In this document: piece by piece, positions 17,288 through 26,064 of the stretch
Layout of the letters: every line of letters begins with the position of its first letter
Numbering within the stretch: position 1 is the stretch's first letter
NCBI RefSeq assembly: GCF_000526995.1
Contig: NZ_AZUI01000001.1
Span: forward strand, 5,064,001 to 5,128,000
Length of the DNA: 64,000 bases
Source of the DNA: Lacrimispora indolis DSM 755
Lineage (GTDB): Bacteria; Bacillota; Clostridia; Lachnospirales; Lachnospiraceae
Direction of reading: 5' to 3'
Made by a program: the position numbers and the translations under genes
Notes under the pieces: model-generated
The model's database searches: none
The model's input: the letters and a program-made list of their open reading frames with translations, nothing else
What the model was told of the DNA's origin: nothing

Positions 17288-17908
17288 ATGGCGCAAGAGA
17301 GAATTACCCCAAAGCAGCAGGAAATTTTAGAATATATAAAAGAGACGATTTTAAAGAAGGGCTATCCGCCGGCAGTCAGGGAGATCTGCGAAGCTGTCTG
17401 TTTGAAATCAACTTCATCCGTCCACTCCCACCTGGAGACTCTTGAGGAAAAGGGATACATAAGAAGAGATCCCACCAAACCCAGGACCATTGAGATCATT
17501 GATGACTGCTTTCAGCTGACACGCCGGGAGGTTGTAAATGTACCGCTTCTGGGAACTGTAGCAGCCGGACAGCCTCTATATGCAGAAGAAAACATTGAAA
17601 ATTATTATCCCATACCGTCTGACCTTCTTCCAAACGCAGAGACCTTTATGTTAAAGGTTAAGGGAAACAGCATGATCAATGCAGGTATTCTGGAGGGCGA
17701 TCAGATTATCGTTGAACATTGTCCAACCGCCCATAACGGAGAAATTGTCGTGGCATTGGTTGAAGATTCTGCGACTGTGAAGCGTTTTTTTAAAGAAAAG
17801 GGCCATTACCGCCTGCAGCCGGAGAACGATTCCATGGAGCCGATCATTGTCGATAATGTAGAAATCCTGGGTAAGGTAATCGGTTTATTCCGTTTAGGGA
17901 TTCATTGA
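17288..17908 (+). CDS. lexA: LexA repressor
   Basis: The 206-residue protein has an N-terminal winged helix (1-70; REICEAVCLKSTSSVHSHL is the recognition region) and a C-terminal S24 autoprotease domain. The self-cleavage site is A93-G94 (VAAGQP), the catalytic serine S128 (KGNSM) and the catalytic lysine K165 (ATVKRF), so the protein should be fully functional. LexA represses DNA-damage genes and cleaves itself when RecA filaments form. It is autoregulated by the boxes at 17214-17250. The GAGGAGG RBS precedes ATG 17288. A hairpin follows 26 bases after the stop. Confidence 0.97.
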   Translation: MAQERITPKQQEILEYIKETILKKGYPPAVREICEAVCLKSTSSVHSHLETLEEKGYIRRDPTKPRTIEIIDDCFQLTRREVVNVPLLGTVAAGQPLYAEENIENYYPIPSDLLPNAETFMLKVKGNSMINAGILEGDQIIVEHCPTAHNGEIVVALVEDSATVKRFFKEKGHYRLQPENDSMEPIIVDNVEILGKVIGLFRLGIH

Positions 17909-17933
17909 AATTTCAGAGAGACTTGATTACCTC

Positions 17934-17972
17934 CCCTGGAGTTTACATAATAAAATTATGCAAACTCCAGGG
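17934..17972 (+). terminator. Long hairpin downstream of lexA
   Basis: CCCTGGAGTTT (17934-17944) pairs with AAACTCCAGGG (17962-17972) around a further ATAAT/ATTAT inner stem. No T-run follows, so termination is likely but not certain. Confidence 0.55.
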
Positions 17973-18155
17973 ATATAAATATCCAGAATAACAAAAATTA
18001 GGAATAAAGAGTTTGCAAGGCATTTTTTTGCGCCGAACACAATTGCTTCAGCTGCCCATACTGCATTTGAACGGATTGGGCAGCCGAATGCACATTCATA
18101 TCGGAACATCCATTTATGCCGGATCCATAGAACCTGAATGAATTTCCAATGGATC

Positions 18156-18191
18156 AAAAAAAACGGCTCACAGGTTCTGTTAAGCCGTTTT
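18156..18191 (-). terminator. Terminator of the obg-rsfS gene group
   Basis: AAAACGGCT (18160-18168) pairs with AGCCGTTTT (18183-18191); on the minus strand a run of T follows. It lies 29 bases past the rsfS stop. Confidence 0.82.
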
Positions 18192-18219
18192 ACCTAATTC
18201 ATTCAGTTTTTGTGATAAA

Positions 18220-18582
18220 CTATGATAAAGCTTCCAAATCCTCAGCTTCAATCATCTTTCCATCTCTCCAGATTCTTTCCAAATCATAGAACAAACGATT
18301 ATCACGGTCAAATACATGGACAATGATGTCGCCGTAATCCATGAGTATCCAGTTGGCAGACTGATAGCCTTCTACCTGTCTGCAGACGAATCCCTTCTTT
18401 CCAAGTTCTTCCTCTACATTATCAACCATTGCCTGAACCTGATTTGTATTAGTACCGCTGGCAATAATAAAATAATCTGCCATTACTGATACTTTGTGTA
18501 TATCAATGATTCTGATATCTTCACCTTTCTTATCAGATAAAGCCGCATAAGCGGTTTTTACCATCTCAATTGACTGATTCAT
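18220..18582 (-). CDS. rsfS: Ribosome silencing factor RsfS (Iojap family)
   Basis: The 120-residue protein shows the family signature: DIRIIDIHKVSVMADYF, then IIASGTNTNQVQAMVDNV, and late motifs YGDIIVHVFDRDNRLFYDL. RsfS binds ribosomal protein L14 and blocks subunit joining when nutrients are low. The ATG overlaps the end of yqeK by four bases (ATGA), indicating translational coupling. This yqeK-rsfS order is conserved in Firmicutes. It is the last gene before the terminator at 18156-18191. Confidence 0.95.
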   Translation of the reverse strand: MNQSIEMVKTAYAALSDKKGEDIRIIDIHKVSVMADYFIIASGTNTNQVQAMVDNVEEELGKKGFVCRQVEGYQSANWILMDYGDIIVHVFDRDNRLFYDLERIWRDGKMIEAEDLEALS

Positions 18583-19175
18583 CCTTGCTCTCCCTTCTTT
18601 TCTTCATGAACCTGCTTATAATAAGCATATGCCTGTTTTGACATGGAGTCCACAAAACTGCCCTTTCCTGCCAGATAATCTAATGTATCCTTAAGGATCA
18701 GATAAACACACTCGTCTAAGTCTGCAAATGCCATCGACCGTACAAGCGTCAGATTGGCCGCCCTGTCACGCCTTGGTTCAATATAATCGGCCGTAAAAAC
18801 GATTTTTTCCAGTGTTGACATCTCCGGCCTGCCGGTGGTATGCCAACGGATGGCGTTTATGATTTCTTCGTCATTTATACGATATTTATGCTCTGCCAGC
18901 CATGCTCCATATTTCGCATGAAGCACCACTGGGGCTTTGAGTTCATCGTCAGTTAATGGAAGACCCTGTTTCCTGCATTTTCTGATAATCTCATCATCTC
19001 CATAAGGCTTGGCACAGTCATGGAGCAAACCGGCAAGCTCCGCTTTATTTAAGTCGCAGCCATAACGCATTGCTAATGCAGTGCAGATAAATGATACACT
19101 GATTGTATGCTCAAACCTGGAAGATGTTAATCTTCCCTTTAAATCATTTCTTAACTCTAAGATTAGATCTTTCAT
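18579..19175 (-). CDS. yqeK: YqeK, HD-domain Ap4A hydrolase
   Basis: The 198-residue protein carries an HD domain with H23 (RFEHT), H52-D53 (LLHDCAK), later histidines in VVLHAKYG and IRWHTTG, and an Asp in FTADYIEP. YqeK proteins symmetrically hydrolyse diadenosine tetraphosphate to two ADP with a bound Fe/metal pair. The gene overlaps nadD by four bases upstream and rsfS by four bases downstream, so the three are translationally coupled. The sequence is of normal length, with nothing missing from the metal-binding set that I can see. Confidence 0.93.
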   Translation of the reverse strand: MKDLILELRNDLKGRLTSSRFEHTISVSFICTALAMRYGCDLNKAELAGLLHDCAKPYGDDEIIRKCRKQGLPLTDDELKAPVVLHAKYGAWLAEHKYRINDEEIINAIRWHTTGRPEMSTLEKIVFTADYIEPRRDRAANLTLVRSMAFADLDECVYLILKDTLDYLAGKGSFVDSMSKQAYAYYKQVHEEKKGEQG

Positions 19176-19789
19176 TGTTCCAACTCCTGATATAAACCGT
19201 GGGCTTTGATATAAGCCACAACCTCACCCGGAACATAGTCTGATATTGACTGGTCCCTGGCTATCATGCGCCGCAGCTCCGCGGAAGAGATGTCCATTTC
19301 CCCGCAGTGAAGCGTGCGGATGTCCGCGTTATACTTGGAAGCCAGATAAGCGATCTGCCGTTCCATGGAACGGTCCGCCTCCTCATATTCCCGCCAGGCA
19401 GTCAGTATGACCGCCTGAGCCAGCACCAGGTCCGGCTCATACCAGTTCTCAATCTCATATAAAGAATCCGCTCCAATGATGAAATAAAAGGAATGCTCCG
19501 GATATGCTTCATGCAATAATCTTAATGTCTGTGCCGTATACGTATACCCGGTCCGTTTTATCTCAAAATCCGAACAAACAAAGCCTTTATAAGCTTTCAC
19601 AGCAAGTTCCGTCATAGCAAGACGAATGGCCGGTTCTGTTACATTGCGGCTTTTTTTATGAGGAGGATGCCCGGAAGGCATATACCAGACTTCCTTTAAG
19701 CCATATTCCTTATATGCCTGTTCACCAAGCATCAAATGTCCATTGTGGATTGGATCAAACGTACCACCCATAATGCCGATTTTACCCAT
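19172..19789 (-). CDS. nadD: Nicotinate-nucleotide adenylyltransferase
   Basis: The 205-residue protein starts with the nucleotidyltransferase motif GGTFDPIHNGHL (8-19), including the HxGH-type HNGH, and has the C-terminal ISSAELRR segment in place of the usual ISSTxIR. PSGHPPHK near residue 40 is the nicotinate-mononucleotide-binding turn. It joins NaMN and ATP to make deamido-NAD in the NAD pathway. It lies between yhbY and yqeK, a common Firmicute arrangement. The normal length and intact active-site motifs support a working enzyme. Confidence 0.95.
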   Translation of the reverse strand: MGKIGIMGGTFDPIHNGHLMLGEQAYKEYGLKEVWYMPSGHPPHKKSRNVTEPAIRLAMTELAVKAYKGFVCSDFEIKRTGYTYTAQTLRLLHEAYPEHSFYFIIGADSLYEIENWYEPDLVLAQAVILTAWREYEEADRSMERQIAYLASKYNADIRTLHCGEMDISSAELRRMIARDQSISDYVPGEVVAYIKAHGLYQELEQ

Positions 19790-19824
19790 AATATTCGACT
19801 CCCTGACTCATAAACGAAACAGGA

Positions 19825-20121
19825 TTATTTCGGAAGAACGATCTTCCTCTTATTTTCCTCTTTCGCCTGCTTATAAAGGACAATCTTCCTTCCGATCACC
19901 TGAACGACCTCGGAATGAGTCCTCTCTGCCAATACACCGGCAATGCTGCTTCCATCATCCAGGCAATTCTTCAGCACAGTAATCTTTATCAATTCTCTGG
20001 CCTCCAGCGCTTCTGCAACCGCATTGGTAATCTCCGGTGTCAGGCTGGATTTTCCAATCTGGAAGATAGGATCTATATTCATCGCCAATCCCTTTAAATA
20101 GGATCTCTGCTTACTTGTCAT
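19825..20121 (-). CDS. yhbY: YhbY-type CRM-domain RNA-binding protein
   Basis: The 98-residue protein is a single CRM domain: MTSKQRSYLKGLAMNIDPIF, then the IGKSSLTPE block, LEARELIKITVLKN and a GRKIVLYK C-terminal strand. YhbY binds pre-50S ribosomal particles and takes part in large-subunit assembly. It lies between obg and nadD, so the cluster joins three assembly factors (Obg, YhbY, RsfS). Length and motif content are normal. Confidence 0.93.
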   Translation of the reverse strand: MTSKQRSYLKGLAMNIDPIFQIGKSSLTPEITNAVAEALEARELIKITVLKNCLDDGSSIAGVLAERTHSEVVQVIGRKIVLYKQAKEENKRKIVLPK

Positions 20122-20136
20122 ATTATTCTCCTCGTA

Positions 20137-21420
20137 CTATTTGTAATAGTCAAATTCAAGACCATACATGCGGACTGTATCTCCTTCTTTAATCCCCGCC
20201 TGTTCCAGCTCTTCTAAAATTCCATTATCCTTTAAGAACTTCTGGAAGAAACTGAAGCCTTTTTCTGATTCCAGATTCGTATAGCCCAACATCTTTTCAA
20301 TGCGGGGGCCTTCTACCACATATACCCCATCCTCTGTTACTTCCACAGTATACGGAAGCAATGCATCAGTCAGATTTTTTACATCAAATTCTTTTTCAAA
20401 TATGATCGGACTTAAGTTCACAGTCTGAAGCAGTTCATATATGGCATATAACAGTTCCTTTACGCCCTTGCCGCTTACTGCAGATATTGGATAAACCTTA
20501 ACACCCTGAGGTTCAAATTCCGTCTTAAGCCTTTCAACCGGATCCTCACCGTCATCATAGATCGCATCCGTCTTATTAGCTGCAATGATCTGAGGCCGCT
20601 TTAACAGTTCCGGATTATATGCGCCCAGCTCCTTATTGATTGCATGAATATCCGCAATTGGATATCTCCCTTCCGTAGATGCGGCATCAACCACATGAAC
20701 CAGAACTCTTGTCCGCTCAATATGGCGGAGAAAATCATGTCCCAATCCAACGCCTTCGGAAGCGCCTTCAATAAGGCCTGGAATGTCAGCCATCACAAAG
20801 CCCTTTCCACCATCTATATCCACAACACCCAAATGAGGGTTTAAGGTGGTAAAATGGTAATTAGCTATCTTAGGCCTCGCATTGCTGACTCTGGAAAGAA
20901 GCGTGGACTTCCCTACATTAGGGAACCCAACAAGTCCCACATCAGCAATAACCTTTAATTCAAGCTGTACCCAAAGTTCCTGGGAAGCCTGTCCGGGCTG
21001 AGCATACTTGGGAGCCTGCATGGTAGGAGTTGCATAATGCATATTTCCCTGGCCGCCTTTACCGCCCTTTAAAATAACCTCCCGGCGGTTCTCTCCGGAC
21101 ATGTCGGCAATGACTTTTCCGGATTCAAAATCCTTGATCACTGTTCCCTCCGGAACCTTGATCACCATATCTCCGCCGTCTTTTCCATGACAACGGCGTT
21201 TTCCGCCTGACTCTCCGTCCTGTGCGGTATATTTGTGAATATGACGGAAATCACTTAATGTGTTAAGCCCTTCGTCTACTTCAAATATAACATCACCGCC
21301 GCGGCCGCCGTCACCACCGTCAGGACCGCCGCACGGAACATAAAGTTCTCTCCGGAAGCTGACATGACCGTCACCGCCTTTTCCTGATCTTATAAATATT
21401 TTTGCTCTATCGGCAAACAT
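20137..21420 (-). CDS. obg: Obg/CgtA GTPase
   Basis: The 427-residue protein has the glycine-rich N-terminal Obg fold (1-158; GGKGGDGHVSF, GGDGGRGGDV), a G domain with G1 GFPNVGKST (about 164-172), G3 DIPGLIEGA and G4 NKTD, and a C-terminal OCT domain from about 340. Obg links 50S assembly, the stringent response and sporulation. Translation starts at ATG 21420 with an AGGTGA-type RBS. The intergenic space to rpmA holds hairpin repeats, so obg probably has its own transcription start or depends on read-through from the rpmA side. Confidence 0.97.
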   Translation of the reverse strand: MFADRAKIFIRSGKGGDGHVSFRRELYVPCGGPDGGDGGRGGDVIFEVDEGLNTLSDFRHIHKYTAQDGESGGKRRCHGKDGGDMVIKVPEGTVIKDFESGKVIADMSGENRREVILKGGKGGQGNMHYATPTMQAPKYAQPGQASQELWVQLELKVIADVGLVGFPNVGKSTLLSRVSNARPKIANYHFTTLNPHLGVVDIDGGKGFVMADIPGLIEGASEGVGLGHDFLRHIERTRVLVHVVDAASTEGRYPIADIHAINKELGAYNPELLKRPQIIAANKTDAIYDDGEDPVERLKTEFEPQGVKVYPISAVSGKGVKELLYAIYELLQTVNLSPIIFEKEFDVKNLTDALLPYTVEVTEDGVYVVEGPRIEKMLGYTNLESEKGFSFFQKFLKDNGILEELEQAGIKEGDTVRMYGLEFDYYK

Positions 21421-21446
21421 TCATTCACCTGTTCCCTTTCTTTTTT

Positions 21447-21486
21447 CCTGCCCATGCATTCTGGGCATAAAGGTATACCTGCAGGG
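21447..21486. repeat. 40-bp interspersed repeat, copy A
   Basis: The unit holds CCTGCCCATG, an inverted TGGGCA, the palindrome GGTATACC and CTGCAGGG. Copies B (21499-21538) and C (61228-61267) share the same layout and length. In the minus direction it can fold as two small hairpins. Confidence 0.75.
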
Positions 21487-21498
21487 CTTTTCTTCTTT

Positions 21499-21538
21499 CC
21501 TGCCCATGTGTTATAGGCATAAAGATATGCCTGCAGGA
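21499..21538. repeat. 40-bp interspersed repeat, copy B
   Basis: The start is offset 52 bp from copy A in the same orientation. It differs by a few substitutions, for example GATATGCC in place of GGTATACC, and ends in CTGCAGGA. Confidence 0.72.
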
Positions 21539-21554
21539 CGTTTCTCTTTGTTTA

Positions 21555-21620
21555 AAATTAGGGTTCAACCCTTTCTTATAAAGGGTTAAGCCCCTTTCTT
21601 AAAGGGTTCAACCCTAATTT
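21555..21620. repeat. Large imperfect palindrome between obg and rpmA
   Basis: AAATTAGGGTTCAACCCTTT (21555-21574) is mirrored by AAAGGGTTCAACCCTAATTT (21601-21620), with AAAGGG and CCCTTT blocks between them. It can form either one long hairpin or a cloverleaf of GGGTT/AACCC stems. Confidence 0.65.
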
Positions 21621-21673
21621 GAGCATGAGCAGCGAATTTTTAAATACAGGCGGCCGGACAGTCCCTGTATCAT

Positions 21674-21707
21674 AAAAACGGCTCCATACGTTTAAGGTAT
21701 GAAGCCG
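21674..21707 (-). terminator. Terminator of the rplU-prp-rpmA operon
   Basis: CGGCTCCATAC (21679-21689) pairs with GTATGAAGCCG (21697-21707), and five T follow on the minus strand. It starts a few bases after the rpmA stop. Confidence 0.85.
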
Positions 21708-21713
21708 GTCCAA

Positions 21714-22004
21714 TTATTCGTTAATTGCTTTTGGATAAACAGAAACCTGCTTTTTGTCTCTGCCTTTTCTCTCAAATCTTACTACGCCATCCACTAAAGC
21801 GAATAATGTATCATCACCGCCGCGGCCTACGTTGATGCCTGGGTGAATGTGAGTTCCTCGCTGTCTGTAAAGAATATTGCCGGCTAATACGAACTGACCA
21901 TCAGCTCTCTTAGCGCCTAATCTTTTAGACTCGGAATCTCTGCCGTTCTTGGTAGAACCAACACCCTTTTTATGAGCGAAAAATTGAAGGTTCATTCTTA
22001 ACAT
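21714..22004 (-). CDS. rpmA: 50S ribosomal protein L27
   Basis: The 96-residue protein begins [18 protein letters not shown]. As in other Firmicutes, the N-terminal MLRMNLQFF extension precedes the AHKKG start of mature L27 and is removed by the Prp protease encoded directly upstream. The body ([33 protein letters not shown]) is canonical. The L27 N-terminus reaches the peptidyl transferase centre. The gene lies in the conserved rplU-prp-rpmA order and ends at a good terminator. Confidence 0.98.
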   Translation of the reverse strand: MLRMNLQFFAHKKGVGSTKNGRDSESKRLGAKRADGQFVLAGNILYRQRGTHIHPGINVGRGGDDTLFALVDGVVRFERKGRDKKQVSVYPKAINE

Positions 22005-22007
22005 TAC

Positions 22008-22346
22008 TTACACCTCCTTAAATCGGATTTTAATATATGGTTCTCCATATTCCTCTTCAATATTCTGTAATCCGAATATCAAAGAATTCATAAGGAGCTG
22101 TGATCCTGAACTAATATCTGAAGTAAAACGAAAGCAAAAAGCGCCTGTCTTTTCCTCTTGGTCCACTTCAAAGGAATCTTCTGTAAACTGTTCCACACTG
22201 TTGGCCATATTAAACGTAAGCGCCGATACTGCAGCACAGACAATTTCCTGTCCGTCCTGATGATCATCCGCTAAGCCGGCATGTCCCAACATCTGAATCC
22301 CTGTATAATGCTGTTCTGAATCAACCATTACGGTTACTCTTATCAT
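22008..22346 (-). CDS. prp: Ribosomal-processing cysteine protease Prp
   Basis: The 112-residue protein has the Prp catalytic pair: H22 in MLGHAG and C37 in EIVCAAVSAL. Prp removes the N-terminal extension of L27, and the neighbouring rpmA indeed encodes a cleavable extension ending QFF before AHKKG. It sits three bases after the rpmA-side boundary and two bases from rplU, in a compact operon. Length is normal for the family. Confidence 0.95.
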   Translation of the reverse strand: MIRVTVMVDSEQHYTGIQMLGHAGLADDHQDGQEIVCAAVSALTFNMANSVEQFTEDSFEVDQEEKTGAFCFRFTSDISSGSQLLMNSLIFGLQNIEEEYGEPYIKIRFKEV

Positions 22347-22348
22347 AA

Positions 22349-22657
22349 TTAAGCATTGATCTTTTCGATCTTAACCTGAGTATAAGACTGTCTGTGACCA
22401 TTTTTCTTATGGTATCCGGATTTTCTCTTATACTTGTAAACAATAACTTTCTTAGCTTTGCCTTCTTTTACAACTGTACCTGTTACGGTAGCACCTGCTA
22501 CATTCGGGCAGCCAACAGCTAATTCACCATTGTTTACAACAAGCACCTGGTCAAATGTGACAGCTTCACCAGCGTCAATACCAAGCTTTTCAACTTTAAT
22601 GATATCGCCTTCCGCTACTTTGTACTGCTTACCACCTGTTGCAATAATCGCGTACAT
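22349..22657 (-). CDS. rplU: 50S ribosomal protein L21
   Basis: I choose ATG 22657 ([14 protein letters not shown], 102 residues), because AGGAGG lies just upstream and the family starts here; the frame is open 10 codons further to 22687. The C-terminal [16 protein letters not shown] motif is typical L21 and binds 23S rRNA. It is the first gene of rplU-prp-rpmA, transcribed from a strong promoter at 22746-22774. The leader may be an L21-type autoregulatory RNA. Confidence 0.97.
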   Translation of the reverse strand: MYAIIATGGKQYKVAEGDIIKVEKLGIDAGEAVTFDQVLVVNNGELAVGCPNVAGATVTGTVVKEGKAKKVIVYKYKRKSGYHKKNGHRQSYTQVKIEKINA

Positions 22658-22774
22658 ATGGCACCTCCTATTATCATTACTCGCCAACTATGGTGTTCCG
22701 ATGGATATGGAAACTTTTAGACCTCATTGTGCGGCATACTGTATTAATATATCACCTACATACAGTTCTGTCAA
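22658..22774 (-). promoter_or_regulatory. rplU promoter and candidate L21 leader
   Basis: On the minus strand TTGACA (22774-22769), 17 bases, TATATT (22751-22746) forms a near-consensus promoter. The roughly 80-base leader contains TGCCGC, CAATGAGG and AACACCAT, followed by TTGGCGAG, similar in order to the Firmicute L21 leader, but the pairing I can draw is imperfect. Confidence 0.6.
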
Positions 22775-23008
22775 CGTTTTTAAATAAAAATAATCTGTTT
22801 TTTCCGCCTGCAATCTGGTTTTTGCTTGTATTTCTTTTTGATGATTAGTATAATAGAATTTACAGGATAAATCAAGGGGATACGTTTGATGACGCACCAC
22901 AATGCCCTGACGGCAGCGATTCAGCAGATCATTCCCCTGATCATAATTATGATACAAACAGTTATCAACCTTAGATTTATTAATAAACAGTTGAAAGGAG
23001 ATCTGACT

Positions 23009-23185
23009 ATGAGAATCTTTTTTAACAGAGAATGGAGTTTTGCCGAAAAACGATTATTAATCCTATCCTCATTTCTGTTGGGCTGCCTTCTTGGCTTTTT
23101 ATTTGCCCCGATCAAGAAGGGTGTCTACTGCGGCAACCATAACGGAAATACCTGGATTCCGGAAAGAGACACAAAAGAAGTTTAG
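23009..23185 (+). CDS. Small single-pass membrane protein, function unknown
   Basis: I choose ATG 23009 (MRIFFNREWSF, 58 residues) because AAGGAGAT lies eight bases upstream; the frame extends to 22886 without another good RBS. Residues about 14-34 form one membrane segment (LLILSSFLLGCLLGFLFAPI) followed by KKG, similar in style to YtxH-like anchors. The C-terminal part is short, polar and contains one Cys. It is transcribed away from rplU and ends at a bidirectional terminator shared with trkH. No function can be assigned. Confidence 0.65.
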   Translation: MRIFFNREWSFAEKRLLILSSFLLGCLLGFLFAPIKKGVYCGNHNGNTWIPERDTKEV

Positions 23186-23211
23186 CAGCATCATTCTCCA
23201 TACACGCAAAA

Positions 23212-23245
23212 GGCCGCAGGCTTCAAAATCTGCGGCCGTTTTCTT
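23212..23245. terminator. Bidirectional terminator between the small membrane protein and trkH
   Basis: GGCCGCAG (23212-23219) pairs with CTGCGGCC (23230-23237), with GTTTTC after it and AAAA before it. Confidence 0.8.
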
Positions 23246-23247
23246 TA

Positions 23248-24690
23248 TCAGCCCTTTTTCCATGTGGAAGGTGCAAAAATCAGCAGCATTGGGAATATCT
23301 CCAAACGTCCTGCCAGCATATCAAACATCATTACATATTTGGATAAGGGAGAAAAATGGGAAAAGTTCTGGGCCGGGCCGGCTCCCCCAAGTCCTGGTCC
23401 GATGTTGTTAAAGGTCGCTGCAACAGCCGTAAAATTCGTGGTAAAGTCAAAGTTGTCCAGGCTGACAAGCAGGACGGAGGCTGTAAAAATCACAATGTAA
23501 GCGCCTAAAAATGTGTTAATGGACCGGAGTACATTATGCTCAATGGGTTTTCCCTCCAGCTTTAAAACCTTTACGCTTCTGGGATGGAGCAGGGATCCCA
23601 GTTCTTTTCTCACAGCCTTTAAAAGGATAACAATTCGTGATACCTTAATGCCTCCGCCGGTACTTCCTGCACATGCACCGATAAACATGAGAACAACCAG
23701 GATTCCCTTTGAAAATTCCGGCCACAAATCAAAATCCACGGTGGAATAACCGGTTGTAGTGATGATCGAAGCGACCTGGAAGGCCGCATGGTGGAAAGCA
23801 GAAAACAGGTTTCCAAAGCCTCCGCGGATATTTACGGTAATAAGCAAAATAGAAGCAGCAATGATTCCAAGATAAGCCCGGGCCTCCTCACTTTGGAGGG
23901 CTTCCTTGGGATGACGGGTCAAAAACAGGTGATATACATTAAAGTTTACACCGAATAAAATCATAAATACGGTAACAACTCCCTGCAGATAATAGCTGTC
24001 ATAAAAAGCCATGCTGTTGTTTTTAATCCCGAATCCACCTGTACCTGCTGTACCGAAACTGATTGCCAGGGAATCAAAAAGGGGCATACCTCCTATTACC
24101 AGAAGAATGATTTGCAGCGCTGTCATGGCTAAATAGATTTTATAAAGGATTTTGGCGGTCGTCCTAACCTTTGGAACCAGTTTTCCTACGGATGGGCCTG
24201 GGCTTTCCGCCTTCATAATGTACATATTATAACCACCTGCAAGGGGAAGAATTGATAAAATGAATACCAAAACTCCCATACCTCCGATCCAATGAGTAAA
24301 ACTCCTCCACATGATCATACATTTGGAAAAAGACTCCACATCAGGTAAAATACTGGCTCCGGTGGTAGTAAAGCCGGAAATAACCTCAAACATGGCATCT
24401 TCAAATAAGGGGATTTCTCCGCTTAAATAAAAGGGCAATGCCCCAAAAAAGCTTAAAACGACCCAACTCAGCGCAACGGAAACAAAGCCTTCTTTTGCAA
24501 AGAAAACCATGTTTTCAGGCTTTTTCCGTGTAAAAATAAGACCAATGCCTCCGCAGACTGCCATGACTGCCAGAAACCAGAAACCGCTTGTTTCCCTGTA
24601 AATTAATGCCGTAATACACGGCAGCAGCATAAATACTGCCTCAATATTTAAAATCCAGCCCATCACATAGATGATAACTTTTTTATTCAT
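23248..24690 (-). CDS. trkH: TrkH/KtrB-type potassium uptake channel subunit
   Basis: The 480-residue integral membrane protein has the four-fold M1-P-M2 layout of TrkH. Pore loops with filter-like glycines are visible: [37 protein letters not shown] and [11 protein letters not shown]. The long C-terminal half ends near [20 protein letters not shown], typical of the fourth repeat. It transports K+ (possibly Na+-coupled) across the cytoplasmic membrane. It follows trkA after a gap of 18 bases, so both parts of the system are co-transcribed. Confidence 0.96.
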   Translation of the reverse strand: MNKKVIIYVMGWILNIEAVFMLLPCITALIYRETSGFWFLAVMAVCGGIGLIFTRKKPENMVFFAKEGFVSVALSWVVLSFFGALPFYLSGEIPLFEDAMFEVISGFTTTGASILPDVESFSKCMIMWRSFTHWIGGMGVLVFILSILPLAGGYNMYIMKAESPGPSVGKLVPKVRTTAKILYKIYLAMTALQIILLVIGGMPLFDSLAISFGTAGTGGFGIKNNSMAFYDSYYLQGVVTVFMILFGVNFNVYHLFLTRHPKEALQSEEARAYLGIIAASILLITVNIRGGFGNLFSAFHHAAFQVASIITTTGYSTVDFDLWPEFSKGILVVLMFIGACAGSTGGGIKVSRIVILLKAVRKELGSLLHPRSVKVLKLEGKPIEHNVLRSINTFLGAYIVIFTASVLLVSLDNFDFTTNFTAVAATFNNIGPGLGGAGPAQNFSHFSPLSKYVMMFDMLAGRLEIFPMLLIFAPSTWKKG

Positions 24691-24708
24691 AGCCTTTTTC
24701 GCCTTTTC

Positions 24709-26064
24709 CTACCGTAGTATGTCCCTTAAATCATTGAGCCCGGTCACCGTGGTGACGACGATCACCCGGTCACCCTCTTCTATGGTATCCTTTCCCCGCG
24801 GACTGATAAATCGTCCCCTCCGGCTGATGCTGGCCACGAGAAGGTTCTTTTTAAGCTCAAGCTTTTCCAATGGAATTCCTACGATGGACGGCTCTTTTGC
24901 CACACGGAATTCCAGGGCTTCTGCCCTGTCTGCCACGATTTTATACAGCGTTTCCACATTGCTTCCCATGGAATTCTGCATGGCACGGACGTATTGGAGA
25001 ATGGTTTCAGCCGTGATAAGCTTTGGATAGATCACACTTCCTAAATTCATGGAATTAATGACATTTTCAAAAGCGATCCGGTTCACCTTTGTAATCAGCT
25101 TTGCCTTGGACTGGCTGGCCGCATAAAGAGAAAGCATGATGTTCTCCTCATCAAATCCGGTAAGTGAGGCAAAGGCATCGATCTGCCCGATTCCTTCCTG
25201 AAGAAGCAGATCCTGATTGGAAGCGTCACCATGGATGACCATGGCTCTTGGCAGAAGCTCGCTCAGTTCATTGCAGCGCTCCAGATTCTGTTCCAGGATC
25301 TTTACGTTAATCTTTGAGTTTTCCAGCAATTTCGCCACGTAGTATGTAATCTTTCCGCCTCCTACCAGCATGGCCGTTTTAACCGTATTGTTATCGATCC
25401 CTGCCTGCTTAAAGAATTTGTTGGCTTCAGAAGGGGAAGCGATAAAGGAAATCTTGTCTCCCGCCGTCATGACGGATTGCCCGCTTGGAATGATGACATC
25501 ATTGCCATGCTCAATGGCACAGATCAGAACATTGCAGTGAAGCTTGGTCAGCACTTCCCTCACCATCATGTTATCAAGGATGGATTGATCCGGTACAAGG
25601 AACTTTAAGATCTCGATCCTGCCCTTGGCAAAGGTATCAATTTTAATTGCAGAAGGAAACTGAAGCAGCCTGGCTATTTCCATAGCCGCAGCCATTTCCG
25701 GATTAATGGTCATGGAAAGGCCAAGCTCCTCTCTGATATATCTGATTTCGGAATCATATTCCGGATTACGGATCCTGGCAATGGTATGGCAGTTTCCGGC
25801 TTTCTTTGCGATCAGGCAGCAAAGCATGTTCAGCTCATCGGAATTGGTTGTTGCAATCAAAAGATCAGTCTCTTGAATTCCCGCCTCCATCTGTACCTTA
25901 TAAACTGCTCCATTGCCCACCACGCCCATAACATCGATTCTCTCTGTTATGGAATTGATAACACCGGCGTTTTTATCGATGAGCATAATGTCATGATGTT
26001 CGTTGTTCAGCTGTTCCGCGAGGGTTGTCCCTACCTTACCGCAACCCACTATAATGATTTTCAT
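24709..26064 (-). CDS. trkA: TrkA potassium uptake regulatory subunit
   Basis: The 451-residue protein has two tandem RCK units, each an NAD-binding Rossmann domain plus a TrkA-C domain. The first begins IIIVGCGKVGTTLAEQL; the second begins at about 230 with MLVGGGKITYYVAKLLE. TrkA binds NAD(H)/ATP and gates TrkH. The double-RCK length is the enteric TrkA type rather than the single-RCK KtrA type. Its start overlaps the end of the RNase E/G gene by four bases, so it is translationally coupled to the upstream gene. Confidence 0.96.
   Translation of the reverse strand: MKIIIVGCGKVGTTLAEQLNNEHHDIMLIDKNAGVINSITERIDVMGVVGNGAVYKVQMEAGIQETDLLIATTNSDELNMLCCLIAKKAGNCHTIARIRNPEYDSEIRYIREELGLSMTINPEMAAAMEIARLLQFPSAIKIDTFAKGRIEILKFLVPDQSILDNMMVREVLTKLHCNVLICAIEHGNDVIIPSGQSVMTAGDKISFIASPSEANKFFKQAGIDNNTVKTAMLVGGGKITYYVAKLLENSKINVKILEQNLERCNELSELLPRAMVIHGDASNQDLLLQEGIGQIDAFASLTGFDEENIMLSLYAASQSKAKLITKVNRIAFENVINSMNLGSVIYPKLITAETILQYVRAMQNSMGSNVETLYKIVADRAEALEFRVAKEPSIVGIPLEKLELKKNLLVASISRRGRFISPRGKDTIEEGDRVIVVTTVTGLNDLRDILR

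Noticed and set aside
17927..18157. 76-codon minus-strand frame between lexA and rsfS
   Set aside because: No RBS, includes the lexA hairpin and has no recognisable family; likely chance.
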